From Dipteris shenzhenensis (lineage: Eukaryota > Polypodiophyta > Polypodiopsida > Gleicheniales): a DNA stretch of 64,000 bases. The stretch is from the NCBI GenBank assembly GCA_047967505.1, contig CM106541.1, one strand, 5' to 3'. The notes beneath the pieces were generated by a model, which was not told where the DNA came from, did not search any database, and worked only from the letters and a program-made list of their open reading frames with translations. Positions 1 to 13,444 of this stretch are shown in pieces. A program made the translations under genes and the position numbers. How positions within the stretch are numbered: position 1 is the stretch's first letter; every line of letters begins with the position of its first letter.

Positions 1-19
1 CTATGAGGTAGGCAAGAAT

Positions 20-2988
20 ATGAGATGGAGCATGCAATTTTCAAACATGAGAAAGAGGCACGTGGTTTTCAATGATAAAGACAAGGTATACTACAATATC
101 AAAGGACCTAAAAAGCGTGCCCATGTGCCAGGCTCTATCACTTCAAATGTGGATGATTTCAATATACTCAATTATAGAAGTGACGTCTTATCTGGAGTGG
201 ATGAGTTCATTGGTTCCGAAACAAAATGATTTTAGAAGCGAAGCCTTATCTGGGGTGGATGAATTCTTGCACAGTGAGAAGGGCAAAGGTTTCAATAGTG
301 ATGTCTTGTCAAGTGTGGATGAGTTCATGCATATTAACAAACCTGGTGTCAATCAAGCTTGTGGATTTGTGAAAGCCATGCAAGATGTCCCAATGAGTGA
401 TGTTCTCTTAGGAGTGGAAGAGTTTCAAGGTTCTCAATACTCTCGTAGAATATTGAATTCATTGAATGGTCCTAAGAGTATGTTAAGAACGAGGATGAGA
501 TCAACAGAGGATTATTCAATATTTAACTTTGATTGTGATATGGACAAGGATGCAATGACCAATCATGGATGCTTGGTTACAAACAAATGTGAGGAGAAGA
601 AGTGCATAAATACAGATAACAACGTGCACGAGGAACGAAAACGGTCATACATATGCATGAAAAGAAAGCGAATCTAGGCAGATCCACAAAAGCAACCAAA
701 GAGGAAGAGAGTAATGAAGGAGGAGAACATGTTAAATGCATTGGGATACCTATGTTGCAAGCAAAGATGTATGCGCTTCATTGATCTTGCAGACATCAGG
801 GAATGTAGAGGACACGTGTGGCAAAGAAGAGGAAGCGAAAGAAATGAATACCTTCTCACAAGTCTCTCTTGCTTTCTTCAGAATGGCAATAAAAGGCTAA
901 GTTCAAGACAAAACGTAAAACCTCTCGTAAATGGAAAAAGGATTTGCAATAAGGCATATCGCAATATTACTGGATTATCCCATGGTACATATTGGGATTT
1001 AGTCAGCAAGGCAAAGGGCGGCAACAAATTTAGCATTCACAATAATAGAGGAAGGTCCAAATCAAGAATCTCAACTGTCAGGGCAGCAGCAATTTTGCAA
1101 GACTTCATACATGAAAATGCTTTACCTCAACCCCATATATCTACCAAACTCCCTAACGGTGACACGATCACTGAAATGCACCTTCCAATGGGCTTGACAA
1201 AGCTCGAAGTATTTGACTCTATTGCAGAAAAGCAAAGGCAAAGAGGGGATGCCATAGCTTCCTCTCATACTTTGTATACTCTTTGGAAGAAGAACTTTGG
1301 ATATGTTAAAAATCCCAAGGAGGCAAAAAATGTCAAAGTGCAATGTCTGTGATGATTTAAAGCGAGCGATTGAGAGTGCAACATGTCCAAATCAAAGGGA
1401 ATTATACAAAAAAAACCGAAAATCTCATCATGACCTTATTCGACATTCCAGACAAAAATATGCATTTTGGAAGGAGCAAGCTATTTCGCATCCCGATGAC
1501 TACATGTGCCTTATTGTAGATGGCATGGATCAGAATACAACAACATTGCCTCGTTTTGTTGCCACTCCACCTAAATTACAAGGAAAGCACTTTCTAAAGA
1601 CACATCTATGTGGAGTGTTAGTGCATGGAATTAAGTTCTTTGTAGATATATGGATTGATTCCTTGCATCTACATGATAGCAATCAAGTTGTAACATCTAT
1701 TATGAAGGCAATTCGCAATGTACATGCAGAAAAAGGTCACCTACCATTGACTTTGAGAATACAAGCTGATAATTGCTGGCGAGAAAATAAGAATGTACTC
1801 ATGTTTGCATTCTGCTCCATGCTAGTTGCTCATCGAATCTTCAATGAGGTCGAATCTGGATTTTTGTATGTTGGGCATACACATGAGGATATCGATCAGG
1901 TTTTTAGCACAGTCTCAAGGGAGCTTAAATGCAAGGATGTGGAGACAATAGATGACTTGGTAAGAAGATGTGGCAGGCAAGTTGGTGGTCGTAAGGAAAG
2001 TACAGTATGTGAGAGGCTCGAAAGAATGTATGATTAGAAGAGCTTCATTCTACCTTTCATACAAACGGGTGGTGATGCATTGACAGGTCATACCAATCCA
2101 CACTACTTTTGTTTTTTTTAAAAAGATGAAAAACCCGTAATGCAATGGCAACAGTATTCTCATGATACAAAATGGGAACCTGAAGAACCTTACAGTCTCT
2201 TAACTTCAATTCCCAGCAAGGAAAGGTATCCAACATGGGCTCCTATACAAGAATTCAATGAGAGGTCTAACTATGAAATAGAAGGATTAAAAGCATTTAT
2301 TACATACAAAGAGGAAATGCTCCGGAGATATCCTGATTCGAATCCTACTTGGAGAGAACACACCACCACTGTAATTAACAAGACACGAAATTTAATAAAG
2401 GACCTTGAGAGAATGCGAGGCTCAAAGGATGTCAAGGAAGAATGCAATATGTTTTGGCCAAATGTTCATAACGATTTGCACCCAGCTCCAGTCTTTGAAA
2501 ATGAATTTGTATCATTACTCCCACGTCCATATTGTGGACCGAAGAAGAGAGACTTTATGCCACAAGTAGATATAGAGGTCGATTGTTTTGTTGTGGTTCG
2601 GCCATCGGATGATGAATATGAGAATGTGAAGTTTTGGGTTGCAAAAGTAGTTGATGTGCAAAGAGATGACCAAGGGAGAGCTACAACATTTACAGCGGTA
2701 TGGTATGAGCCAAAGGGCAGGAAGGAGAATATGGATAACAACACATTGTATACTAATTATATAATAAAGGAGTGGGTCCCAAATGATGAAGCGGTCTCTC
2801 AAGTTTCGATGGAGACAATCATAGTGTCTTGGCATTCAAGGGCAAAGAAATCAAAGAAGCGCATGGGATATGAGGTAGAAGGAAAAATAAAAATACCACA
2901 GCAAACTATTTTGCATATACACGAATTTTTAAGGATGCTCGCCATGGAGGAAGTAGAAGGAGACAGTGCAAATGAAGAATGTCCATGA
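20..2988 (+). pseudogene. DUF7869-type gene, decayed
   Basis: I recognise this as the widespread uncharacterised family of plants, animals and oomycetes that carries a DUF7869 domain. Order: repeat-bearing N-terminus (20-677), a Cys-containing block (714-1350), a KCNVC-like start to the core, DGMDQ near 1519, QADNC near 1765, GHTHEDIDQ near 1873-1899, and a C-terminal part (2140-2988). The spaced acidic residues in DGMDQ, QADNC and HEDID look like a transposase/RNase-H-type triad; that is inference. The reading frame is broken: a 2-bp slip between the first two peptide repeats (about 211-236), TAG at 675, a frameshift in the A6 run at 1327-1332, TAG at 2035 and TAA at 2119, the last beside a T8/A5 run. 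Reading through these stops gives sensible continuation, so this was one protein of roughly 970 residues. Introns could explain some breaks, but I see no convincing splice sites. Confidence 0.7.
179..425 (+). repeat. Repeated decapeptide in DUF7869-type protein
   Basis: Four copies of a peptide close to SDVLSGVDEF start at 179, 237, 297 and 396. A weaker fifth version may lie upstream, around 137-160. The spacing is 58, 60 and 99 bp. The 58-bp step, two bases short of the 60-bp unit, moves the first copy out of frame with the rest. The conserved core is aliphatic-x-(S/G)-V-(D/E)-E-F, the kind of short acidic-hydrophobic motif that could serve as a docking peptide; that role is inference. Confidence 0.7.
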
Positions 2989-3104
2989 TTCAAGCTTTGT
3001 ATTGAAGTCCATTGAAGGATTTTATTTGGGTACTAGGCAAGAAGCCAATTCAAGACAATATAATCAGAGTCATCACCTCCTATGTCAAATGAGAGTCAAA
3101 ATAT

Positions 3105-3512
3105 GCACTGGATGTCACCCAAGGGTCAAGGCTTGCCAAGACAATAGGGAGTTAATGCAGATGGCACCTGGCAAGGGACTATCACATTGAGCAATAAGAC
3201 AATGGGGAGTCAATGCACCCAAGGGGCAAGGCTTGGCAAGATAACTTGTGGGAGTTAATGCAGATGGCACCTGTATTTTGCACTGGATGTCACCCAAGGG
3301 TCAAGGCTTGGCAAGACAATAGGGAGTTAATGCAGATGGCACCTAGCAAGGGACTATCGCATTGAGCAATAAGACAATGGGGAGTCAATGCACCCAAGGG
3401 GCAAGGCTTGGCAAGACAAGTGGGAGTCAAATTATGCAGATGGCACCTGGCAAGGGACTGTTGTGACATTGAGCAATAAGACAATGGGGAGTCAAATTAT
3501 GCAGATGGCACG
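3105..3512 (+). repeat. 175-bp tandem repeat
   Basis: Two full units begin at 3105 and 3280 (period 175 bp), with a partial third to about 3512. Within each unit the phrases GGCAAGGCTTGGCAAGA and ATGCAGATGGCACCTGGCAA recur at about half the period, so the unit is itself an old duplication. It starts about 115 bp after the end of the DUF7869-type reading frame and is not coding. Confidence 0.85.
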
Positions 3513-4526
3513 AATTGAGGCTCTTTAAGAGCAACAATTTAAATTGTAAACATATGTTCAATCTATATTATTTTGGATATAAAGACTCTAGTTGAGAGCA
3601 ATGTCTCTCAATGTAATCATATAATAATAGCTATAATTGCTTTTATACCTCTTTGGTTCAATACAAAACTTGGGTCTTATGGCATCATGTCTTTTTTTTT
3701 AAAATTAAAAGTTTTAAAAATTTTGTGCATATTGCGAGTGACAATGTTATTTTCATGAAATATTTAAGTCTCCTTTCATGGATTTATAAATTTATCATGT
3801 TAAGGAAAAATATTAAAAATAATTAAATTAACAAATAACTTAGGTATAGCTAGAATTTCTAATTATTTCAAATTCTTGCATGTTGGTGCAAAAGTATAGA
3901 TTGAAAAAACAATATTTTTATGTGAATATGATAGTGCCACAAAGTGAACTTTTGATTTGGGAAGAATATTTTCAGAAAGTAAAATTTTAATATGGGAAGG
4001 ATATTTTCACAAAGTAAACTTTTCATTTGGGAAGGATTTTTGGGCTTCGTCCAAAAACAACAGAAAAAGACCAAAATTAATGAAATAGGTGTTAAAGTCA
4101 GAAACTGCCAATCTACTTTCATTTGATGAGTCTCCACATGATGAAGACTATGCTTTTTAGGCACTTTGTCTTTTTTGTTTATCATCACTTGGTCAAATTT
4201 TGAGGTTCTCTGCCTGGAGTAGTACTCCAAAAAGAATATGTTATGTAAATCACCTCTAGTCACCATATGATGTAGGCCATGTGATATGTGTTTTTTCTAT
4301 CCCATTTCTGTAAACCTCACACCCTTGGGAACCCTTGCTAACATGAGATCCTAGCCATAGATTAATCCTTGACCACCATGAGATGGCTTGAGAAACTATG
4401 AGACTAAATGTATCCTTGACACTGCATCTAGGGGAGTCACATGTGTGTTTGTGTGTGTTGTAAAGGCACATCAAGTGCTATGATGTGTCTAGTGTGTGAC
4501 CTAAGTGATGATGTAAGACAAAGGCA

Positions 4527-4586
4527 ATTCCACTAATGTAGGGATTGATTCCCACTTATGTAGGGGCTGATTGCCACTATGTAGGG
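4527..4586 (+). repeat. Short tandem repeat, about 21 bp x3
   Basis: Three diverged copies of ATTSCCACT(A)ATGTAGGG separated by a few bases. Confidence 0.6.
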
Positions 4587-5380
4587 AAGGTGTTACCTTC
4601 TCCCCCTTTCTATAAGCTCAACCTTGACTATGTTTAGTCTCTTTTTCTTTTGTTCCGGGGTAAAAATGGCTACATAGGGCCAAACCATGGCCTTTTGCCA
4701 AAGTCAAGGGGAACACATGAAACCTGTGCCGAAAGGCAATAATCTTCGTTTGCTTCTTTACTATAGGATGGACCGTTAATCTTTGTTTGCTTTTTTACTA
4801 CTGAACTACTTTTAACACATGTTCAGTTTTTCTCAGTTGCTCTTGACTCAAGGTATGTCTTGCCTTTGAGCGGATTCATGTCTTCGGCTTGGAGATCGGC
4901 TTGGAGAGCGATGCTTGTAGTTCGGTTTGCATCTTGACTTGACTTTTTGTGGATGACTACTCGGAATCCTCTTGCTAGAACTTGAAAGTTGCATCCCTAT
5001 TGAAGGGTTCAGGGCGGATGTAAATTTGGAATCAAATCACTTCTGATGTTGGTATGATATCAACCACCACTTTCGTTTTCATGTAGCCAACTCATCATCT
5101 ACCTCGAGCTTGTCTTTGTAGGTGGTCCTTCAAATCCTTCTCATAGTTCCATTGTTAATTTGTACCAAGATTTTGTTTCCCCCTCATTGGCTTGACATTG
5201 GCACCAAATAATGGTTTTCCCTAATTGGCCTAGATCAATGATTTGAGATACAAGGTGGAATTGAAGTTTTTCTCACAAGGAGACATTTGAACACTGGTAC
5301 TTGCTTGGTTGAAATATGCAATGCCACTTATATGCAGATAATGTGTGCATTATGTGTGCTACAGGCACCATCATAATACG

Positions 5381-5470
5381 GTACTAAAACATGAGGACTT
5401 CTCTTATTTTTAATCTCATCTTACTAAAGATAGGATGAAAGTAAAGATTAGAGAACTCGTGTTTTAGTAT
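5381..5470. repeat. Imperfect inverted repeat
   Basis: The left arm GTACTAAAACATGAGGACTT pairs with the right arm AACTCGTGTTTTAGTATC, and weaker pairing continues inward for roughly 30-40 bp per arm. It could be the remnant of a small non-autonomous element. Confidence 0.45.
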
Positions 5471-5776
5471 CTTTATGGGTCATAGGTGAATTGTTAACGT
5501 GATAGTCGATTATGGGAAGTAGCATCGACATATCATTCATGAATGAGAAGTTGTATGGCATTGACTATGTAATGTGGCAATTCGTGAAGATCTTACTATT
5601 ATAAATCAAACCAAGTGGCTATGATTTTTATCCAATAACTAACCCCAATTCCAACCAGCTCAAACTATAGGTAGCAAAGACCTCAAATGTAGACAAAAGA
5701 CAAGATGGAAACAATGCAAATGTATTGTTGTATTTATGATTGAAAATAGAGAATAACTCCACTGAAAGCATCAGCA

Positions 5777-5968
5777 ATGGATAGTATTTTTAAAAAGAGC
5801 ATCAACTCTAAGGAGACATTTGCCACTTTTACCCACATGATTGCAATTAGGCTCTCGATTTCCTTTACTTGGCACTTTGGCTATGATGTCTATTACTTGG
5901 ATGTTAAGACAACATTTTTGAATGGGGATCTTGAAGAGCAGTTGTACATTCAACAACGTTTTATGTCT
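5777..5968 (+). pseudogene. Copia reverse-transcriptase fragment
   Basis: The translation contains the Ty1/Copia RVT_2 signature YLDVKTTFLNGDLEEQLYIQQ-like (family consensus: QMDVKSAFLNGDLEEEVYMEQ), preceded by a degenerate ETFAPVARM-like block. Only about 60 residues of the domain remain. No LTR, integrase or RNase H is seen nearby, so it is an isolated scrap. Confidence 0.8.
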
Positions 5969-8900
5969 AAGATATTTTCAAACAAATTGTAGCAACCCTT
6001 CTTCCATGTTTTGAGCTATTTGGGCAACTAGCTTTGGCTTTTGTGAAAGTCTCCTTTGGGCTACTAAGAATGCACACTTGGTGGTGAGTTTAGCACATTG
6101 ATTTCTAACCTTTGTTGCATTAAATTTGATATCGAATTTGGTTGGCAATGGTCTTCATGTCTTGAGTTCTATTAAATTAAATGGGTAGTTGCTATCCCAA
6201 TTTGTAGACTTTTAACAATTAAGCTTCAACTTGCACCAATACACTCATCCAACTACCCAACAATATATATATAAAACACATATCATTTTATTTATTTATA
6301 GAAAAATACATAGGAAGACCAAAACGAACAAAAAAAGAGGGGAAAATGAGAGCTTCAACAATTGTAAGCATAACAACACGTATGTTACCTTGACTCTAAT
6401 TTACTACAATTATTCTTGCATTTTTCACCTACTATGCTAATTAGTCTAGCTCTAGTCATTTCTAATCTCTCAAAAGAATCCCAAAGAGCGACACAAAGAG
6501 AAATACAATTATTGTAAATCTCTATACGATTAGCTTAAAAACGTGCCCAAACTCATCAAAGAAAAGAAGACCCAGAAGTGTATATACACCTAGATAAATC
6601 AAAAAATTTGCCAAAATTTATCACACAGAGAAGTTCAATTTATAACCTCATGGCAGTCATCCTAATCATAACAAACCATTAGCTCCATCAGGATATAGAC
6701 AAGCTACAATGATATGCCCCTAAAATCATCAATGCCCACTAGTACATGTAGAACTATGCATCAACATATGCTCATACACACATGAGCATACATTCATACA
6801 AATGTGTACCCTCCATAGATGCAAGGCAAACTCAAGCGTAATGAAGCCTAGCAATTAGGGAAAAGTCATCCCTAGATTATAACATCATGGTAGTCATCTA
6901 CTAGGTTATAAGCCATCAACTCCATCATGCACAACAAGAACCAACTACTATGGGATACCTTTAACTTCATCAGCACCACATGTCTAGCTAAATTGATAAT
7001 GCATAGCATAGTGCATTTTCAAAATATAGGTACAAAATATTAAAAAATGGCACTAGGCTAACCTTATATCTATGTCATGAGGATGAAAAAAATCATTGAT
7101 TGAAAGTTTCCATGTCTTAAAGTACTCACTAGGCATCGCTATTGTGGATTGAACCTCTAAGTTAGATGTAAAGATAAGTATAACACCCACAAAACTCTTG
7201 TAGCATATTTTGAACTAATTATCATTCCCACGGCTCCTTGTCTCATTCAATTGTTATTGTGTAGGGTTATTATATCTTGCAAAATTAGGCTCTTACTAGC
7301 ATCACATAATTTCTCAATGCATAGAAAAGTAATTCAGAGTCCTAATCACACATTGTGTGCTCCCATGAACACATTAAAGCAAATATATGAACACTTATGA
7401 TCCTTACTGTGTGGACATACAATGGAGGCCAAGGCAATGGAAAATATTACAATCGAGTTAGTACAAAAAAAGATAAATTTTGAGTAGGCAAAAGCATATA
7501 TTTCACATATCCATACTATAAATTAGCATTAGAAGTGAGCTTGTGTGAAAAAAGACAAAATTTATCAAACAAATTCAGTAAGCAAAGCATATAATTTGCA
7601 TTAGCCATACCATGAATCAACTTCTTGTTTCTCAAGAGCATGCTTGAGCTTACCATAAATCAGCCTATTATTTCTCAAAAGCATGCTCAAACATACTACA
7701 AAGATTAAATAGTGGCAGATCTATGATGATCAAACCATTGAGCTTGATTTGAAAATTCATTTCCAAAGGCCAACATTCCTCACAACTCTTTTTTCTTGTT
7801 CTTCGCCTGGAAGTCTTTAACCATTGTATTAAATTTATGTTAACTCTCATTCACAAATATCAAACAACATGTAATAAAGAGCAAGTCAATAAAGATGTTG
7901 GTAAGAAAGGAAGAGTTCAAGTGTGAAAAGTTCTAAAGCCATTGTATTATGAAACTTTCATCATTTGAAGGGAGAGCCACTCTTGAATAGACACATTATC
8001 TTTTATCAATATGCATAACATGAAAAGATACTATCGCAATGAGTTGTCCCAACTTGATTGTGTTGCTAGTCATGCACACTCTTTATAATAATAAATGGAT
8101 TTCTTTCTCTTGGTCTTTAAAGATACCTAGATCATTAAAATAGAAATATAGTTTCTATTTTGGCTTTCTATTCATGGAGTGATTTCAAATGTAAATTATT
8201 TGCGCCATGGTGCTCACATGGATTAGAGTCTATTCAATATTACATGTGGGAGTGCAAGGATTGCAAGGCTTATGGCTAGATCCATCTCATCCACCATATA
8301 TCTTCATTAGGGTTTTAGGACCTACATTACCCTTAACAAGACTTCAAGTGTTCTACGGGAGACATGAGTCTTCTTGGACTATTAATATTCATCATAATTT
8401 GATTGGGTTTTGTCATAATGATTTAGTATTAAATTCACCATTCTAACCATATGGTAGCTTTGCGTATTTGAAGGGCTATATGCAAATAGGCCATAGAGCA
8501 CGTGTAGATTTATCCTTCATAAACTTGGTGTTGTATTTGGGTGGGCACATTATATACTTTAATGGTGACTTGGTCAAGGATACGAGGCCCTTCCATAGTA
8601 GAGGCTACAAAGAGAAGGGATTTTCTTAGAGAGTGGTGAGATAGTCCTTTCTTCCATGAGCCCCTTGTGGTATAGTTTGACATTTTGAGCACCTGATTGG
8701 GTTCTCATGATTTGCATGGTGTATTGATTCCTTTATTTCTCACTCATAACCTAATATTTTTTAGACTTAGTAGAAGCCTTTCATGAAAAGAAGAAGAGAA
8801 GTAGAGCACAATAGGGAATGGCTAACCTTTGAATGAGCTTGTTGTTGCATCCATGCCAATTGACAATTGGAATATACCATCTAATTCATTCCTATTTTTT

Positions 8901-9304
8901 AATTTGATAATCCTATTTTCAACTCTTGAGAAATCAACAACAAAATAATTGACACTAATGTGACTTACATAGGGTTGCTTAATGACAAGCCTTATTGTTT
9001 CATGAGAATTGATACATGTTGTGCTGAACTTATGACATTTTGGCAAAGTTGTAAAATGTGCTATACTTGGCTAATACCTTCCTTGAATTAAAATTTAATG
9101 AAGTAGTTTCATTTATGTGTAAAATTTGTTTCAATGGAAGGGTTGTTTATCTCATAGGAGAATATAACTCAATGAAGGACTAACAAGCACCATGTTAGGA
9201 TCATGGGTGGTATTTTTTAAGCTACTAATCAAACTCTACTTTCTTGCACAATATGCTCATCTTTCTATAAGATTCGTTAAGATGGAGAAATATCTACAAC
9301 ATTT

Positions 9305-9625
9305 AAAAAATCATTGCTTTCAAAATAGCACTTTCTAGAAAATGCATCTTATAAGTTTTATAAAATTACAAGGCATTTATGTCAAGGACACACATATTAA
9401 CACAAAAATTATAAATATTTGAGAGCTTGTTTCTTTTCATGTGCCAAAAAAAAAAAGAGTTAAGTGTTTTGTTGTGTGCTTTGGATGGTAAATGAATTTG
9501 AAAAATCATTGCTATAAAATAGTAGTAGCAAATGCACTTAACAAAATATATAAATAAAAACACATTTATATTGAGTGCACACATATTGATGCAAAATGAT
9601 CATACTTTTAGAGCATGCTCTTATG
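9305..9625 (+). repeat. Diverged 197-bp duplication
   Basis: The phrase AAAAATCATTGCT starts near 9305 and again near 9502. The order of following words is kept: AATGCA, an ACACATATT core, then GAGAGCTTG or GAGCATGCT. Many substitutions indicate an old duplication. Confidence 0.4.
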
Positions 9626-10740
9626 CAAACAAAATGGCAACGAACTTGAACGTCCTTTTTTCCTTTGATAGATGCTTATGAATGGCACTTGCAATGGGAC
9701 TTTTTGATACTATTTTCAAATTTGAGGATAGAGAAGGCTTGTTGAGAGTGCTTATACGTGAATCCTTTTTTAGCACTCCGTGACCTTGAGTATCGTATGA
9801 AGTTATTGTTGTTCATCTATCAATGTTGATTTTGTTTCAACAAATTTGATAGTAGTAAGAGGTTGATGATTTGTATGATCTTACATTGAAATTTATGTAT
9901 GAACACCATTAGCAATGATATGCATATCAAACATACATCTTAAATTAGTCCCAAGTCAAGGATAGATGAAGTAGAGGTATGACAATCTAAAAAATACAAA
10001 CAAGAGCAACCATTTACTTATAAGGATTTAAGATGAGGCATTATCTACATCCAAAATTTCCTTCTAGTTCTAGGATAAGAAGCTAAGAAATTTTTGACAA
10101 AAAAACATTGCATAGAGAAGTGTAGTAGGGTGACAATGGGAAAATGGCAAGGAATGGCAACCACCACTAAAGGTATACACATATACCAAACTGAGTTTGC
10201 ATGTGTATGTTGTGTGATGATTTCAAAATTAATACATGAGCATCTATTTTGATGGTTTGAAATAGTTTAGGATATTTGAATTAGAATTCCTCTCATTTAT
10301 TTTTTCCAAACATATATTACAAGCAGGGAAAAGATATCCATTGTAGGTCCTTGTAAATGCAAGATAAAATTATGTAAACAAGGTTTGTTGCAATATAAAC
10401 TTGGACTAATGTCACTAAAAGAGCATCTGAATAAGCTAAAGTTTATGTAATTCATTTGAAGTTTTGCAAAAGCAACCTCTCTTTGATTGAAAGTAACTTT
10501 AATGTGGTATGGAGAAAATTGCTAAGGAGTTGTTAGACTCAAATATTTCAAAAAAATTTAAAGGAATAAAAAAGGAATAGCCAGCAAAACTTTAAAATTA
10601 GAGGATGTTTAATGTGGGATAACCAAATGGAAAGGTAAATTAAACATGCATGAGAGCACTTCTTATACAAATAAGCTATTAACATTTTAATTGAAATACA
10701 AACAAGGAATCCTTGAACGTCTCAAAAGCTTAGAGGGTTG

Positions 10741-11000
10741 GATGCATTATAACCAAATGAAAAGCATCATGATGTGTGTAATGTCACTAGCAAAAAATAC
10801 AATTTCAAGCACAAGCAATAACTAAATCAAAGAAGGGCCAAAATTATTATCTAGACTAAATTATCTAGACTACAGGTTTGGATGCATTATAACCAACTGA
10901 AAAGCATCATGATGTGTGCAATGTCACTAGCAAAAAATATAATTTCAAGCACGAAAAATAACTAAATCAAAGAGGGACCAAAATTGTTATCTAGACTAAA
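10741..11000 (+). repeat. 140-bp tandem duplication
   Basis: Units begin at 10741 and 10881 with GATGCATTATAACCAA and end with TTATCTAGACTAAA (10847 and 10987). The copies differ by scattered substitutions. The array ends about 110 bp before the Copia LTR of element C. Confidence 0.85.
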
Positions 11001-11113
11001 TGGTGGTTGTGACATTTACATCTATAATGGAGCTCACAATCAAGGTGCGAGCATCTCGAGCCCTGCTTCCATAGCTAATGTGATAATTAGACATAGACGC
11101 AAAGTGTCAAGGA

Positions 11114-11276
11114 TGTTGAGAATGGTGTGTCTAAATTGCACCATAAAGGTTATGGGACAAACCCTAACCCTAACTCTAACCCTAAGGGGTCCATGTATAT
11201 ATATTCTTATTTTTGTTGGAATACAGTTAGTATCTTGTGTGCACTCCTCTCTCTCCCTCTCTCATTTACGTTAACA
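11114..11276 (+). repeat. 5' LTR of element C
   Basis: It begins TGTTGAGAATGG and ends TTAACA directly before the primer-binding site, giving the TG...CA ends of an LTR. A TATATATA run at 11196-11203 fits a promoter. The end is secure because of the adjacent binding site; the start is chosen on the TG and typical Copia wording and is less certain. Confidence 0.55.
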
Positions 11277-11290
11277 TGGTATCAGAGCCA
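11277..11290 (+). other. Primer-binding site, tRNA-Met
   Basis: TGGTATCAGAGCCA is complementary to the 3' end of plant initiator tRNA-Met and abuts the LTR, as in plant Copia and Gypsy elements. Confidence 0.9.
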
Positions 11291-13444
11291 ATGGTGCTCA
11301 CAAGCCCTTGCTTCTCATCAAGGCAACAACCCCTCAATTGAGGCACTCTCCATCTCTATTCATATCGTGAGATATTTGTGAAGTTCCTTCCTTTGGTTCT
11401 TGAGAGGTTGAGAGACTTCCATTGAGAGTTTTTTGCTTCGAGTTTTGAGAGAGAGTTCATTCCATGTTCTTATTGAGTGAGAAATAAATGAAAGATTTTC
11501 TAATGTTCACTTCAGGGGTCTTTGAGATATTGTAAGCACTCAAGTTGCCTTCGGCGCATCTGAAGCTACTCCAACAAGCTTCATTCAACACTAGTACATA
11601 GCTAGCATATAGTGCCTAGAAGGCCGGGTTTCAACCACACAGAAGTACCTCCAATAATGACCAAAGAACAGGGCTCAAAGACTCATATGTCGTGAGACTA
11701 GCAGCAACAAGGCAAGCTGACCAACAGCGACACTAGCAAGACTGCATCGACACACTCAAGCCCAGTAATGACTGCCTACAACACACAATGATAGCAGCTC
11801 ACGAATCGGCTAGGTAGGAGCCCCGACTCCAAGCCTTCAGTGGCTCCACGCACTTCCATGCCTCCAAACGCAAAACAACAGCAAAGAATACGCTTAAGGT
11901 GCAGCCTTCAACGACTCTTGAGACGGCCATCCCGATGTACAACGCAGTCGCTCAGGTCGTGGGGGCCGATGGAGGTTGTTTGCAATACGTTGGAGGTGTT
12001 GTAGCTCTCACTATCATAGTTGCTTGGTTATAGGGAAGGCCACGACTGTGTAGAATCTCTTTCTCAACAGAAGTCTATTGGCGACTGTCACATGCTGCTA
12101 GTCTCCTTTGTTGTGGACATCGAAGGAATCCAAGGTCATTGCACTGATTAGATAAGTCTGGGTTGAGTCGTTGTGTGTGCTCTTTCGGCTGCCTTCACAT
12201 AGAGACCTCCTGCATCGATCTCTCCAGCTCCTCCAGCGAGTGACCCTATAGCACCGGCTTATGGCACGATCTGCATGACTAGCAAACGACTACCGCCAGC
12301 GGCTCACAACAGCTCCTCAGTCAACTAGCTCCATCCCTCGCTATGACAACAACTCATCTCTTCCGCCATTCCATGCTCCAAACGACTACAGTGGTTGGCA
12401 GAACAAGCCTCACATCCCAACTTGCGCCTCCACAGTGAGCCATAGGCATCCCAACAATCGATGGCCACGCTCTCCTCAACGAGCTTCAGACTTTAAACAA
12501 GCCCACGATCTCGGAGCTCCATGGCACTCGACGACTCATCCTCTCCACTCAAACAAATCGACACAGAGTTATTCTCTCTCTTAGATAACATCCAACCAGG
12601 GTTAGGTGCAGTTAACCCGTGGTTCAGAGGCTTGGTCATATTTTTGTCATGTGGCAGATAGACCATAACCTGGGTTAGTCCAAACTGCCCTCAGGTTTGA
12701 CTGTTGGTTCAGTTACAGTTACAGGTTGGTTGAGTTACAATTTGGTCAAAGTTGTGCCATGTGGCATACTGCCATGCAGGCACAGTAATCCCTTCACAGG
12801 CACACTTTGCTTTACCATATGCACCCACAAGCCACATCATCAGTCATTTTTGAGCCATATTCTTCCACGAGCTCTATCTTTTGATGCAAATGGAATTTGG
12901 AGATGCTCCCAAAAAAAAAATCGCTCTCGCTAGCTTGTGCTCTTCGCATCTATCACATCAGTTCTAACATTTGGGATTTTCAATTTGCAGTATTTGCAGA
13001 AACCTCTTCATCGACACCACTTGTGATCCAATCGCATCCTCTCCGAACCCAACACAAACCAAATGAAGATGAAATCTATTTTGCTACTTTTTCATACCGT
13101 TTCACGTGTAGACTAGTTATAAGACTAGCTACCTTAGAGGACATAATCCACAAAAGCCAATTTGAAGCCCTGCCCAAAAATTCTCGATTAGTTCCCGAAC
13201 GGTGTCAGTCCCTATGGAACCTATCATCAGCATTCATCTCACACATATCGACACCTGTTCCATTCTTTGACAGAAGGCAGATTCACTCTTGTTGAGTCAC
13301 TTGGCAGTTAGGGTTCCTGGTTTAGGATTGTTGCACCTTTGCACACGCACATGACACATTGTAAAGTCACTAGTTGACTATTTTGGCATTCAGTTTTCGC
13401 ACCACTTCTACAAACCTTGTAAATCCTCTGGCTATCATCGGCAC

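Larger units (their letters stand above)
3513..5776. other. AT-rich stretch without genes
   Basis: No coding region with recognisable similarity is visible on either strand. The only structures seen are the short tandem repeat at 4527-4586 and the fold-back at 5381-5470. Confidence 0.6.
5993..11113. other. AT-rich intergenic DNA
   Basis: I find no recognisable gene or RNA. Short open frames (6231-6440, 8207-8446, 10984-11274) match nothing I know and have no conserved motif. Two diverged duplications are listed separately. Confidence 0.6.

Noticed and set aside
2332-2356. tRNA T-arm-like TTCGAATCC
   Set aside because: It lies inside the DUF7869-type reading frame and has no matching acceptor or anticodon arms.
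11161-11186. Interstitial telomere-like CCCTAA repeats
   Set aside because: Only about four imperfect units inside the LTR of element C, and of the CCCTAA type rather than the usual plant CCCTAAA; probably chance within the LTR.
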